Part shown: in pieces, positions 25,182 to 34,178 of the stretch
Layout: every line of letters starts with the position of its first letter
Position numbering within the stretch: the stretch's first letter is position 1
Assembly: GCF_002909375.1 (NCBI RefSeq)
Contig: NZ_PPXD01000006.1
Coordinates: 59,763 to 123,762, forward strand
Direction of reading: 5' to 3'
From: Cryobacterium zongtaii
Lineage (GTDB): Bacteria > Actinomycetota > Actinomycetes > Actinomycetales > Microbacteriaceae
DNA: 64,000 nt
Translations under genes and position numbers: made by a program
Notes under the pieces: model-generated
What the model was told of the DNA's origin: nothing
What the model saw: only the letters and a program-made list of their open reading frames with translations
Database searches by the model: none

Positions 25182-26090
25182 ATGACAATTCTCCAGAAGG
25201 CCGTCACCCCGCAGCTCAGCCACGCCTATCTCACCGCCGGGTGGGACCGGGTGTCCGGGTTCGTGGTCACCGTGCCCGACGCGGCATTCGCCACCACACC
25301 CGCCCAGCTTTTCGACGTGCATGGGCTGGGCTTCCCGGGGTCGCCGTTCACTCCTGACGACCCGTACGTCGACGTGATCCGGTTTCCGGCGCGGGCGAGC
25401 CTGCGGCTGGAGAACGCGATCGGCGGCGTCGACCAGGCCACCCGGGCGCTCACCGGCGGCCCGTTCGTGGACCGGCCGCCGTTCACCGGCACCGGTTTCG
25501 CCCCGGTCGCCGGACACATCGTGCCGGTCTGGTGGATGCGGCACACCCGGCTGGTCCCCGACACCCACCTGGTGCGGGTGTTCGCCGACGGGACCTCGAC
25601 CGAGCTGGCCGTGTTTCCCAACATCGCCGACGGCTGGATGGTGGACGGCGCATCCGTGGGTCGCTCGACCCCGTTCTCGCGCTACATCGGCACGTTGGCC
25701 GAGTGGAACAGTGTGCACCTCACCGCCGACGTGATCGACCAGGGCCGCCGCATCGTGTTGGCGACGCACTCGCAGCCCACCGATGAGCGTTTTGTGCGCA
25801 CCGGCCGCGGCATGTGGAAGTACGAGATCCCGTTCGACGAAGCGCAGGGTGTGCTCGAACTCGACATGGAGGCGAACTGGAACGGCCTGAACCTGCGGAT
25901 CGTCGACGAGTTCGCCGACACCGACGGCACCAAGCTGTACCGCGGCTGCTACCTCGACCACAACGCCGACCTCGCCGAGGGGCTGCGGCTGGCCAAGGTG
26001 GATGCCGGGGTTTACGAGATCACGGTGCCCGCCGCCAGCGTTGGCGACATCCGCACCACGACGCTCACCCAGTCGTCCTGGGCGGAGTAG
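25182..26090 (+). CDS. Hypothetical protein
   Basis: A 302-residue soluble protein I do not recognise, starting after a clear GAGGAG at 25174. It looks beta-rich, with repeated aromatic-Asp patterns (WKYEIPFDEAQGVLELDMEANWNGLNLRIVD quoted in part: MWKYEIPFDEAQ and LDMEANWNGLNL). It lies between the two DUF805 copies, on the same strand and with similar codon use. No catalytic motif stands out. Confidence 0.6.
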   Translation: MTILQKAVTPQLSHAYLTAGWDRVSGFVVTVPDAAFATTPAQLFDVHGLGFPGSPFTPDDPYVDVIRFPARASLRLENAIGGVDQATRALTGGPFVDRPPFTGTGFAPVAGHIVPVWWMRHTRLVPDTHLVRVFADGTSTELAVFPNIADGWMVDGASVGRSTPFSRYIGTLAEWNSVHLTADVIDQGRRIVLATHSQPTDERFVRTGRGMWKYEIPFDEAQGVLELDMEANWNGLNLRIVDEFADTDGTKLYRGCYLDHNADLAEGLRLAKVDAGVYEITVPAASVGDIRTTTLTQSSWAE

Positions 26091-26150
26091 CCAGCCCGCC
26101 CGGTGCCGCCGGCACAGCTCGTGCTCGACCGGCGGCGCTAGAGTCTCCCC

Positions 26151-26294
26151 ATGGATGACGACGATTACGAGAGCCGCCCGGTCGGTTTCATGGGAAAGAT
26201 GCGCGGCGGGCTCAAGGGGCTCACCTGGGTGCTGATCCTGTCCCTGATCGCCATCACGGTCGGCGCCACGTCGCTGCTGTTCCTCTTTCAATAG
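26151..26294 (+). CDS. Small single-helix membrane protein
   Basis: A 47-residue protein with an acidic start (MDDDDYESRP), a Gly/Lys linker, and one hydrophobic helix (LTWVLILSLIAITVGATSLL) ending in LFQ. TAGAGT (26139-26144) lies six bases before the ATG, which fits a leaderless transcript. Length, promoter and helix together support a real gene; the function is unknown. Confidence 0.6.
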   Translation: MDDDDYESRPVGFMGKMRGGLKGLTWVLILSLIAITVGATSLLFLFQ

Positions 26295-26388
26295 ACCGGA
26301 TGCGCGCGCCGCCCCGGTAGCCTGAAGGTGGGGGCGCACGGCCTCTGTCGGCCTGCGCCGACCCGATGGAGCCGACGAAAGAGACCCC

Positions 26389-26826
26389 ATGCTGACACCC
26401 GCCGCGGCGATTGCCTCCGTATTCCGTAAGTACGCCGACTTCACCGGCCGGGCGCCGCGCAGCGAATACTGGTGGTTCGCGCTGCTGCTCTGGGTCTTCT
26501 TCGGGGCCCTGTCGCTGCTGCAGCTGATCCCGACCGGCATCGACCGGAACGGGTACCCCTCGCACAACTTTGAGATCGTCTACATGCTGGTGGCCCCGAT
26601 CGTCGCGATCGGCGTGCTTCTGCCCAGCATCGCGGTGCTCGTGCGCCGATTGCACGACGCGAACTTCTCCGGCTGGTTCGCGCTGCTGGGCCTGATCCCG
26701 GGCGTGGGCGCCATCATCCTGCTGGTCTTCACCCTGCTGCCCAGCAACGCCGCCGGCGCCCGGTTCGACGTGACCCGGCAGCCGAAGGCGCCCGGACTCT
26801 CCTTCCAGGGCTCGGGCCTGCGCTAG
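26389..26826 (+). CDS. DUF805 membrane protein, copy 2
   Basis: A 145-residue paralogue of the protein at 24714. It carries GRAPRSEYWWF and VRRLHDANFSGW, about four helices, and the same LLPSN..GARFD ending. The loop between helices 1 and 2 differs most. TAGCCT in the preceding gap may be its -10 element. Function unknown. Confidence 0.85.
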   Translation: MLTPAAAIASVFRKYADFTGRAPRSEYWWFALLLWVFFGALSLLQLIPTGIDRNGYPSHNFEIVYMLVAPIVAIGVLLPSIAVLVRRLHDANFSGWFALLGLIPGVGAIILLVFTLLPSNAAGARFDVTRQPKAPGLSFQGSGLR

Positions 26827-26900
26827 GCGCCTACCGGGCGCGGATGCGGGATGATCTCCCTATCGAGTGGGACCATCCGGCAGACGAAAGCGGTGCGCGC

Positions 26901-28274
26901 ATGATCAACGGAGACGTCTCTTTCTGGTGGAACCAGATCGGCCGGCCGGCGCCGCGGCCGCCGCTGCCCGGCTCCACCCGCGCCGACGTGTGCATCGTCG
27001 GCGCCGGGTACACCGGCCTGTGGGCCGCTTACTACCTCAAGAAGGCTGCCCCGCAGCTGCGCATCGTGATCCTCGAGCAGCGTTTCGCCGGCTACGGCGC
27101 ATCCGGCCGAAACGGCGGCTGGCTGACCAACTCGGTCACCGGTGGGCGCGAACAGTACCTGCGGAGCCACGGCCGTGACGCGGCCGCCGGTTTCCAGGCC
27201 GCCATGAACGACACCGTCGACGAGGTGATCAGGGTCGCCGCGGTCGAGGGCATCGACGCGGACATCGTCAAGGGCGGCGAGTTCACCGTCGCCTACGACC
27301 GGCCGCAACAGCGACGCCTCGAGGCCGCGGTGCGGGCCGAGCAGGCCTGGCCGCACACGGATGTCGAGCTACTGAGCGCCGAGGCCGCCACGGCGCGCAT
27401 CAATGTCGCCGGTAGCACCGGCGCGATGTGGCACCCGCACTGCGCGCGCATCCAGCCGGCCAAGCTGGTCGGCGGGCTCACCCGCGCCGTCCTGGCGCTG
27501 GGCGTGGAGATCTACGACGACAGCCGGGTGAGCGAGATCACCCCGCAGACCGCCCGCACCCGACACGGCACCGTGCAGGCCGAGTTCATCGTGCGCGCCA
27601 CCGAGGGCTTCACCGCGGGCCTGGCCGGACTGCACAGGGCCTGGCTGCCGATGAACTCCTCGTTGATCGTCACCGCACCGCTGCCCGCCGCCGTCTGGGC
27701 CGGCATCGGCTGGGGCGACCGGGCCACCCTGGGCGACATGGCGCACGCCTACATGTATGCCCAGCGCACAGCGGATGACCGCATCGCCATCGGCGGCCGT
27801 GGGGTGCCGTACCGGTTCGGCTCCCAGACCGACTCCGACGGCCAGACCCCGGCGAGCACCATCGAGGCGCTCACCGGCATCCTGCACAGGTTCTTCCCCG
27901 GCACCGCGGATGCGGCCATTGAGCATGCCTGGAGCGGCGTGCTGGGCGTTCCCCGCGACTGGGCCGCGACGGTGGGCCTGGACCGGCAGACCGGTCTGGC
28001 CTGGGCGGGCGGCTACGTGGGCACCGGCGTGGCGACCACCAACTTGGCCGGCCGCACGCTCACCGACCTGATCCTCGGCCGCGAGAGCGCCCTGACGGCG
28101 CTGCCGTGGGTGAACCACCGGGTGCGCAACTGGGAGCCGGAGCCGCTACGCTGGCTGGCCGTGACCGCCCTGTACCAGGCCTACACGCACGCCGACCGGG
28201 CCGAGCTCACCCGCCGCCGCAGCACCTCGCCCCTGGCGACCCTCGCCGACCGGGTCTCCGGCCGCGGCCACTAG
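26901..28274 (+). CDS. FAD-dependent oxidoreductase, PuuB/DAO family
   Basis: A 457-residue flavoprotein. VCIVGAGYTGLWAAYYLKK near residue 30 is the FAD-binding loop, GASGRNGGWL follows the second strand, and GYVGTGVATTNLAGRTL is the C-terminal FAD block typical of gamma-glutamylputrescine oxidase-like and D-amino-acid oxidase-like enzymes. I prefer the ATG at 26901. The frame extends to an ATG at 26844, but those 19 codons have many A/T third positions and no ribosome site. Substrate probably an amine or amino acid; unresolved. Confidence 0.82.
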   Translation: MINGDVSFWWNQIGRPAPRPPLPGSTRADVCIVGAGYTGLWAAYYLKKAAPQLRIVILEQRFAGYGASGRNGGWLTNSVTGGREQYLRSHGRDAAAGFQAAMNDTVDEVIRVAAVEGIDADIVKGGEFTVAYDRPQQRRLEAAVRAEQAWPHTDVELLSAEAATARINVAGSTGAMWHPHCARIQPAKLVGGLTRAVLALGVEIYDDSRVSEITPQTARTRHGTVQAEFIVRATEGFTAGLAGLHRAWLPMNSSLIVTAPLPAAVWAGIGWGDRATLGDMAHAYMYAQRTADDRIAIGGRGVPYRFGSQTDSDGQTPASTIEALTGILHRFFPGTADAAIEHAWSGVLGVPRDWAATVGLDRQTGLAWAGGYVGTGVATTNLAGRTLTDLILGRESALTALPWVNHRVRNWEPEPLRWLAVTALYQAYTHADRAELTRRRSTSPLATLADRVSGRGH

Positions 28275-28351
28275 CTCGGCATCCGCCCGCCGCCCGCGCC
28301 TCGCCCCCGCCGGCCCTCGATTCAGGCGCCGTCCTGTGGTGTACTCGTGGA

Positions 28352-29134
28352 ATGAGCGTTGCTGAGCAGAGCGTGACCGAGGCCTACAGGCTGGCCACCA
28401 TCGCCGCGGCGTCGGCCGCGGTGACGGTGCGAGCGGCGGAACCGCGCGACCTCGACGGCATCATCGGCCTCTTCGAACGCACCTGGGGGGTGGGGCGCAG
28501 CCCCGACCGGGCGATGCTGCTCGCGCTCGACTTCGCGGGAAACCCGGTGCTGCTGGCCACACAGCACGGCAAGCCGGTCGGCGCGACGCTCGGGTTCCTG
28601 GGCTGGACCGACGGGGTGCACCTGCACTCGCACATGGCCGCGGTGGTGCCGTGGCACCGGGGCGGCGGCGTGGGCTACGCCCTCAAACTCTTTCAGCGTG
28701 CGCTGTGCCTCGAGCAGGGCATCACCGAGATGCGCTGGACCTTCGACCCGCTGATCCGCCGCAACGCGCACTTCAACCTGGTCAAGCTCGGGGCCGAGGT
28801 GACCGGGTTCCTACCCGATTTCTACGGCCGGCTCGACGACGTCATCTCGGGCAGCGACCGCAGCGACAGGTTCGAGGTGCGCTGGAGTCTGGACTCCCCA
28901 AGGGTGCTGCACGCTCTCGCCGGCGGACCCGTCCGGGACTGGACCGCCGTGACCAGCTGGCCGCTCGACGTGGATTTCGAGCAGCTGCGGGCCGACGACC
29001 CTGTCGGCGCCGCCCGACGCCGGGAGGACTCCAGGCTGGTCTTCGCCGAGGCGCTCGCCCGCGAACTCCGCCCCGAGCTCACGGCGGACAACGACTACGT
29101 CTTCACCACCGACGCCAGCGACCCGCTCGGCTAG
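28352..29134 (+). CDS. GNAT-family acetyltransferase-like protein
   Basis: A 260-residue protein. VRAAEPRDLDGIIGLFERTWG opens a GNAT fold; VPWHRGGGVGYALKLFQRALCLEQG resembles the acetyl-CoA binding loop, and MRWTFDPLIRRNAHFNLVKLG is characteristic of the COG3375 group of predicted acetyltransferases. The ATG at 28352 is preferred because the preceding open frame is not protein-like. Acceptor substrate unknown. Confidence 0.78.
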   Translation: MSVAEQSVTEAYRLATIAAASAAVTVRAAEPRDLDGIIGLFERTWGVGRSPDRAMLLALDFAGNPVLLATQHGKPVGATLGFLGWTDGVHLHSHMAAVVPWHRGGGVGYALKLFQRALCLEQGITEMRWTFDPLIRRNAHFNLVKLGAEVTGFLPDFYGRLDDVISGSDRSDRFEVRWSLDSPRVLHALAGGPVRDWTAVTSWPLDVDFEQLRADDPVGAARRREDSRLVFAEALARELRPELTADNDYVFTTDASDPLG

Positions 29135-29179
29135 GGTCCGGCCGCCGCCGCACTTCAACCCGGGGGAATGGAGGAACCG

Positions 29180-29770
29180 TCAACGGCCGAGGTCGGCGCC
29201 CGGGTCGAAGTCTTGCGGTGCCCGGCCGGTGATCCGGCGTTCGAACCAGTACAGGAGTTCGGGGCGCAGCCGGTTGAGCTCGGTGAGGGTCATCGGGTCC
29301 GGCACACGCACCACGGGGGCGCCCAGCTCGTCCACGACCGTGTCCATCGCGCCGCGAGAATAGAACTGTCCGCGCATCCGCACCAGGAGCTGACCGTCGG
29401 CGCCGGTCACGAAAAGCTGCGGGTGCGTGTCGATCGCGCCGCTCTGGTACAGCTCGAGAACCACGACACTGGCGACCTGCTCCACCGGAAAACTTGTCAC
29501 CTGGCCGAAGAAGCCCCGCTCGGAGATGCCGGTGTCGTCGACCCAGACGCAGGTGCGCAGAAAACCGACGATGCCGACGGCGGCCCCGAGCATCACCAAC
29601 AGCTGCACGATGAGGACCGGAATCCACTCCCCGAGGGGGATGGTGAGCCAGTAAAGGACGGCGAAGACGGGGGCGAAGAAGGCCAGTATCGAGAGGGTCG
29701 TCTGACGCAGCAGATGCCCGTGGGGTCGCAGCACTTGCACACGCAAGGCCGTACCCGTGATTTTGCCCAC
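29180..29770 (-). CDS. Membrane protein with PH-like domain
   Basis: A 196-residue protein with two helices at about residues 24-46 and 50-70, then a beta-rich segment (TCVWVDDTGISERGFFGQVTSF) resembling bacterial PH-like domains. It is convergent with the GNAT gene and divergent from the Ktr operon. I do not recognise a specific family; the PH-like label is inference. Confidence 0.6.
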   Translation of the reverse strand: MGKITGTALRVQVLRPHGHLLRQTTLSILAFFAPVFAVLYWLTIPLGEWIPVLIVQLLVMLGAAVGIVGFLRTCVWVDDTGISERGFFGQVTSFPVEQVASVVVLELYQSGAIDTHPQLFVTGADGQLLVRMRGQFYSRGAMDTVVDELGAPVVRVPDPMTLTELNRLRPELLYWFERRITGRAPQDFDPGADLGR

Positions 29771-29913
29771 CCTCGTATCCCCTCCCCCCGGTGTACTACA
29801 GAGTATGCCCCATGCCCCGGCAACCCAGTAGACACCGTTCGGGGGGTACGCGCGATAGGGCAGGGCGAAAATCTCGTGCGCACGGGGTCGCCCAAGGGTC
29901 GTAGAGTGACACA

Positions 29914-31281
29914 GTGAACTCGCGGGCGAAGACGGGGCCGGGCCTCGGCCGGCCGAGATTCCGCCTGCACCCCGCCCAGGCGGTGGCCGCGGGTTTCGCC
30001 CTCACGATCCTCCTCGGCACCGGACTGCTCTCATTGCCGATCGCCAAGGTCGGCCCCGGCGGGGCGTCGTTCGCGGAGGCGATCTTCACGGCCACCTCCG
30101 CGGTCTGTGTCACCGGGCTCACCGTGGTCGACACCGAAACCTTCTGGACCCCGTTCGGCCAGGTCGTGATCCTGGTCCTGATCCAGATCGGCGGTTTCGG
30201 CGTGATGACCTTCGCGTCGGTTATCGGGCTCGCCGTGGTGCGACGGTTGTCGTTGCGCTCCCGCGTCACCGCCGCATCCGAGGTGCGCAGTGTGGGCCTC
30301 GAGGACGTCAAGGGCCTGGTGCTCGGTGTCGTCACCATCTCGCTGATCGTGGAGGGTGTCGTGGCGGTGCTGCTCAGCCTGCGGTTCCTGTTCGGCTACG
30401 GCGAGCCGCTCGGCCGGGCGATCTGGTTCGGGGTGTTCCACGCGGTGTCTTCGTTCAACAACGCCGGCTTCGCGCTGTTCAGTGACAACCTGATCAGCTA
30501 CGCCGTCGACCCGTTCATCTGCCTACCGATCGCGGCGGCCGTGATCCTGGGCGGGCTGGGCTTCCCGGTGATCGTGCAACTGCGGAAGCACCTGCGGTCG
30601 CCGCTCCTGTGGAGCATGAACACCCGCATCGTGCTTGCCGGCACCATCACCCTGCTCGTGGCCGGCACGGTGTACATCACCGCCGTCGAATGGTCCAACC
30701 CGGCCACGCTCGGCCCGATGGACTGGCCGGCGAAGATCCTGGTCGGCTTCTTCCAGTCGGTGCAGACCCGCACCGCCGGGTTCAACAGCGTGGACATCGG
30801 GGCGATGGACTCCGCCAGCCTGCTCGGCATGGATGTGCTGATGTTCATCGGTGGCGGCCCGGCCGGCACCGCCGGTGGCATCAAGATCACCACCTTCGCG
30901 GTGCTGTACTTCATCCTCGTCGCCGAGATCCGCGGCGACGGTGTGGTGAACGTGTTCGGCAAGCGGCTGTCCAGGGCCGTGCACCGACAGGCCATCTCGG
31001 TGGTGCTCTTGGCCGTGTTCGTGGTCATCGCGTCGACGGCCGTTCTGATGGTGCTCACCGACCTCACCCTCGACGTGCTGCTGTTCGAGGCGATCTCGGC
31101 GTTCGGCACCGTCGGGTTGTCCACCGGCATCACGGCGAATCTGCCGCCGGCCGGTCAGGCCATCCTGATCATGCTGATGTTCATCGGCCGGCTCGGGCCG
31201 ATCACCTTCGCCTCCGCCCTCGCCCTGCGCGAGCACCCGGTAACGTACGAACTCCCGAAAGAGAGGCCCATCATTGGCTAA
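29914..31281 (+). CDS. ktrB: Potassium uptake channel subunit KtrB/TrkH
   Basis: A 455-residue membrane protein with the four-fold pore repeat of the Trk/Ktr/HKT family. The filter glycines are visible in TSAVCVTGLTVVDT, VSSFNNAGFALF, QTRTAGFNSVD and AFGTVGLSTG. The GTG start lies six bases after TAGAGT (29902-29907), which suggests a leaderless transcript. It overlaps ktrA by eight bases. Length and partner favour KtrB over TrkH. It imports potassium, with KtrA as the regulatory ring. Confidence 0.92.
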   Translation: MNSRAKTGPGLGRPRFRLHPAQAVAAGFALTILLGTGLLSLPIAKVGPGGASFAEAIFTATSAVCVTGLTVVDTETFWTPFGQVVILVLIQIGGFGVMTFASVIGLAVVRRLSLRSRVTAASEVRSVGLEDVKGLVLGVVTISLIVEGVVAVLLSLRFLFGYGEPLGRAIWFGVFHAVSSFNNAGFALFSDNLISYAVDPFICLPIAAAVILGGLGFPVIVQLRKHLRSPLLWSMNTRIVLAGTITLLVAGTVYITAVEWSNPATLGPMDWPAKILVGFFQSVQTRTAGFNSVDIGAMDSASLLGMDVLMFIGGGPAGTAGGIKITTFAVLYFILVAEIRGDGVVNVFGKRLSRAVHRQAISVVLLAVFVVIASTAVLMVLTDLTLDVLLFEAISAFGTVGLSTGITANLPPAGQAILIMLMFIGRLGPITFASALALREHPVTYELPKERPIIG

Positions 31282-31987
31282 GTTCAGGTCGTCATCGTAT
31301 TCCCTGTTCGGCCAGCGGCAGACCGCCCGCCTGGCCGAGGAGGACTCCGTGGTGGTCATCGGCCTCGGCCGATTCGGCAGCGCCCTCGCGCTGGAACTGA
31401 TGGACAGCGGCACCGAGGTGCTCGGCATCGATGGCGACGAGGAGATCGTGCAGGCGCACAACCGGCTGCTCACCCACGTGGTCCGGGCCGACTCCACCAA
31501 AGAGGAGACCCTGCGGCAGCTGTCGGTGCCGGAGTTCAGCAGCGTGGTGGTCGCCATCGGCAGCGACATCCAGGCGAACATCCTCACGGCGTCGCTGCTG
31601 ATCAAGATGGGCATCCCCAACATCTGGGCGAAGGCGGTGAGCGAACCGCACGGCGAGATCCTGCGCCAGCTGGGTGTCAAACACGTGATCTCCCCGGAGA
31701 AAGACATGGGCAAGCGCGTCGCGCACCTGGTGCGCGGGGTGATGCAGGACTACATCGACATCGGTGAGGACTTCGCCCTGGTGAAGACCGCCCCGCCCCA
31801 GGAGATCCTCGGCAAACCGCTGAGCGAGACCAGGGTGCGCACGGTGCACGGGATCACCGTCACGGCGTTCCACCGGGCCGGCCAGGGCTGGAGCTACGCC
31901 ACCATGGAGACCGTGATTCTCGCCGGCGACATCATCCTGGTAGCCGGGCAGACCGAGCGCGTCGAATCGTTCAGCCGACTGCCGTGA
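31274..31987 (+). CDS. ktrA: Potassium uptake regulatory subunit KtrA
   Basis: A 237-residue cytoplasmic RCK protein. VVVIGLGRFGSALALEL binds nucleotide, followed by the RCK_N fold and an RCK_C domain from about residue 150. TTG at 31274 is used; GAGAGG at 31261-31266 is well placed, and the start lies inside the end of ktrB. KtrA forms a ring that opens the KtrB channel on ATP and, in related systems, responds to cyclic di-AMP at the RCK_C domain. Confidence 0.92.
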   Translation: MAKFRSSSYSLFGQRQTARLAEEDSVVVIGLGRFGSALALELMDSGTEVLGIDGDEEIVQAHNRLLTHVVRADSTKEETLRQLSVPEFSSVVVAIGSDIQANILTASLLIKMGIPNIWAKAVSEPHGEILRQLGVKHVISPEKDMGKRVAHLVRGVMQDYIDIGEDFALVKTAPPQEILGKPLSETRVRTVHGITVTAFHRAGQGWSYATMETVILAGDIILVAGQTERVESFSRLP

Positions 31988-32220
31988 CGGGTCCCGTCGA
32001 GTTTCTCACCGGCACCGCCCTCGGCACCCGGGTCGTGGTGCGCACCCGCATCGCCGGCGGCTACACGGATGCCCTCGGCTACCTGCGTTCCTGCGACACC
32101 ACGCACTGCACAGTGGAGACCAAGCGCGGCACACTGACGCTGGCGCTCGCAGAGGTCGTCGCCGCCAAAGAGGTGCCGCCGCCCCCGCCACCCCGCCCCC
32201 GCCGCCACGTCGGCGAGTAG
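31984..32220 (+). CDS. Small SH3-like protein, Rv0428c N-terminal type
   Basis: A 78-residue protein starting with GTG overlapping the ktrA stop. The pattern GTRVVVRTRIAGGYTDALGYL...VVAAKEVPPPPPP resembles the SH3-like N-terminal domain found ahead of a GNAT domain in actinobacterial Rv0428c-type proteins, here without the GNAT part. It ends in a proline and arginine tail. It is coupled to the Ktr operon; the reason is unknown. Confidence 0.6.
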   Translation: MTGPVEFLTGTALGTRVVVRTRIAGGYTDALGYLRSCDTTHCTVETKRGTLTLALAEVVAAKEVPPPPPPRPRRHVGE

Positions 32221-32230
32221 CCCCGCCCGA

Positions 32231-32272
32231 CAACTGTTGCCCGTGCGCAGAAGCCCGCTTCGGCAACAGTTG
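32231..32272. repeat. Short family 1 palindrome
   Basis: CAACTGTTGCC (32231-32241) pairs perfectly with GGCAACAGTTG (32262-32272) around a 20-base loop. It shares exact outer arms with the element at 34096-34163 but lacks the inner CGGACA arms. It lies between the ends of convergent genes and could act as a terminator, though no T-run follows. Confidence 0.8.
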
Positions 32273-32316
32273 CTGCCGGGGCGTGAACTGGGCGCGGCCC
32301 GCGCACGGGTTGCGGC

Positions 32317-33645
32317 TCAACCGGGCGGCAGGGCCCCGGCCCGACGTCGCAATGCCGCGCGCAGCCGCTCATCACCGGCCAGCTCCACCGCCCGGTCGTA
32401 CGCGGCGCGGGCATCCGCTACCCGCCCGGCCTCGGCGCACAGGTGCGCCCGGGTGGCCCAGAACGGCTGGAACGACGCCGTGTCCGGGCGGTCCCGGGCC
32501 ACCGCGTTGAGCACGTCGAGCCCGGCCGTCGGCCCGTCCACCTCGCCGATGACCGCGGCCAGCGCCACCCGGGCGCCCGCGGTGGGGGAGAGGCGCACCA
32601 GCGCGGTGTGCAGGGTCCTCAGCGCCGCCCAGTCCGTCACCCCCGAGCGCGCCCGGTCGCAGTGCGCCGACTGGATCGCCGCTTCCAGCTGGAACCGGCC
32701 GATCCGGCCCAACGGTTGGGCTCGCCGCAGGTAGCGCTCCCCGCGCTCGATGAGGGCGGTGTCCCACAGAGCCGGGTCCTGGTCGTCGAGGGCGACGAGC
32801 TCACCCCTGCCGCTCATCCGGGCCGGCAGCCGCGCGATCGAGAGAGCCAGCAGGGCGGCCAGGCCGAGCACCTCCGGCTCCTCGGGCAGCAGCGCGGCGA
32901 GGGTCTCGGCCAGGTACAGTGCTTCGCCGGCCAATGAGTCCGGCACGGCACGGGCATCCGGCTCGGCGCTGGCCCAGTCGATCGCGTAGGCGCCATAGAC
33001 AGCCTCGAGCACGGCGGGCAACCGCTGGGGCAGGTCGGTGAGCGACGGCAGCACGAACGGGATGCGCGTGGCGCGGATGCGCCGCTTGGCCCGCACCAGC
33101 CGCTGCGCCATGGTCTGCTCCGGCACGGCGTATGCGGCGGCGATGTCGGCCGCGGTCAGGCCGAGCACGGTGTGCAGCATCAGCGGGGTGCGCACGGCCC
33201 GGTCGATGGCCGGGTGCGCGCACACGCAGAGCAGCTCGATGCGCTTGTCGGGAATCGCCTCGGTGTCGAGGGACTCGAGCGCATCAATCCCCACCGTGCC
33301 GGCGCTGCCGACCCAGGCGTCCGGCCCCGTGCGCCCGGGTCCGTTTGCTGTCGATCGGGCGCCGTCCCGCGCGGTGCCGTCGAGCGCGCCCTCCGCCAGA
33401 GGGGCACTCAGCCGCACCGCCGCGGATTTCCACAGGTCCCTGAGCCGATTGCGGGCCACGGTGAGCAACCATCCCTCCGGATTGTGGGGAACACCATCGC
33501 GTGGCCAGGTGATGAGCGCACGCTCGAAGGCGTCCGAGAGCGCGTCTTCGGCGGCCGCGATGTCGCCGGTGGGCGCGGCCAGCACGGCGAGCAGGCGCCC
33601 ATAGGAGGCGCGGGCGGCCAATTCCGCCCGCGCCAGGGCGGTCAC
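32317..33645 (-). CDS. ECF sigma factor of the ECF42 type with TPR-like C-terminus
   Basis: A 442-residue sigma factor, far longer than the usual 180-200. Region 2 includes DALSDAFERALITWP and GWLLTVARNRLRDLWK; region 4 includes LGLTAADIAAAYAVPEQTMAQRLVRAKRRIR. A long helical extension ends in TPR-like repeats (LCAEAGRVADARAAYDRAVEL). ECF42 sigma factors have this build and lie next to DGPF proteins, as here. I prefer the GTG at 33645, which overlaps the YCII stop by four bases and follows AGG; an ATG at 33660 is also possible. Without a clear anti-sigma gene, the extension may control activity. Confidence 0.85.
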   Translation of the reverse strand: MTALARAELAARASYGRLLAVLAAPTGDIAAAEDALSDAFERALITWPRDGVPHNPEGWLLTVARNRLRDLWKSAAVRLSAPLAEGALDGTARDGARSTANGPGRTGPDAWVGSAGTVGIDALESLDTEAIPDKRIELLCVCAHPAIDRAVRTPLMLHTVLGLTAADIAAAYAVPEQTMAQRLVRAKRRIRATRIPFVLPSLTDLPQRLPAVLEAVYGAYAIDWASAEPDARAVPDSLAGEALYLAETLAALLPEEPEVLGLAALLALSIARLPARMSGRGELVALDDQDPALWDTALIERGERYLRRAQPLGRIGRFQLEAAIQSAHCDRARSGVTDWAALRTLHTALVRLSPTAGARVALAAVIGEVDGPTAGLDVLNAVARDRPDTASFQPFWATRAHLCAEAGRVADARAAYDRAVELAGDERLRAALRRRAGALPPG

Positions 33646-34019
33646 GCTACCTGGTGCCATTCGCCGTCGGTGAACACGATCGCCGACGGGCGCACCTCGA
33701 TCGCCCCGTACTGGGCGGCGGGGCATTTCCCGGCCCAGTCGAGGGCGGCGTCGAGGTCGGGCACCTCGATCACGAAGGTGCCGTTCAGACGTTCCTTGGT
33801 GTCGGCGAACGGGCCGTCCTGAATCTGCAGGGCGCCATCCCGCAGCGACACCGTCGTCGAGGCCGACACGGGCTGCAGGATGTCGGCGGACACGAGCACG
33901 CCCGCCGCGTCGAGGGCCTTTCCATAGGCGTCGAACGCCGCCCGGCCCCATTCCATGTCCTCTTCGGTGATTCCGGCGTCCCCGGACTCCTGGCTGATGA
34001 CGAGAAGCGAATATTGCAT
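33642..34019 (-). CDS. YCII/DGPF-motif protein, ECF42 partner
   Basis: A 125-residue protein starting at the ATG at 34019 behind AAAGGA. It carries QIQDGPFADTKERLNGTFVIEVPDLD, with the DGPF motif that names this group within the YCII-related family, and a conserved YSLLVISQ opening. DGPF genes are regular neighbours and targets of ECF42 sigma factors. The stop overlaps the sigma gene start. The biochemical role is unknown. Confidence 0.85.
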   Translation of the reverse strand: MQYSLLVISQESGDAGITEEDMEWGRAAFDAYGKALDAAGVLVSADILQPVSASTTVSLRDGALQIQDGPFADTKERLNGTFVIEVPDLDAALDWAGKCPAAQYGAIEVRPSAIVFTDGEWHQVA

Positions 34020-34095
34020 GAGCTGTCCTTTCACGCGTTACGGATACTGACACCCCTATGACGACTGAACCAGTCCCCAATCGACATCCGCCCCG

Positions 34096-34163
34096 CAACT
34101 GTTGCCCGTGCGGACATTTGCGCCCGGCGCACCGGGACCATTTGTCCGCTTCGGCAACAGTTG
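34096..34163. repeat. Nested intergenic palindrome, family 1
   Basis: Outer arms CAACTGTTGCC (34096-34106) and GGCAACAGTTG (34153-34163) pair perfectly. Inner arms GCGGACA (34110-34116) and TGTCCGC (34143-34149) pair as well. The centre is G/C-rich. It sits in the gap between the divergent-facing ends of the YCII gene start and the exporter stop, with the same outer arms as 32231. Confidence 0.82.
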
Positions 34164-34178
34164 CTGCCGCCGCGCGGC

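Noticed and set aside
24690..26567. 625-residue minus-strand frame
   Set aside because: It is antisense to two DUF805 genes and the hypothetical at 25182, with no conserved motif and no ribosome site.
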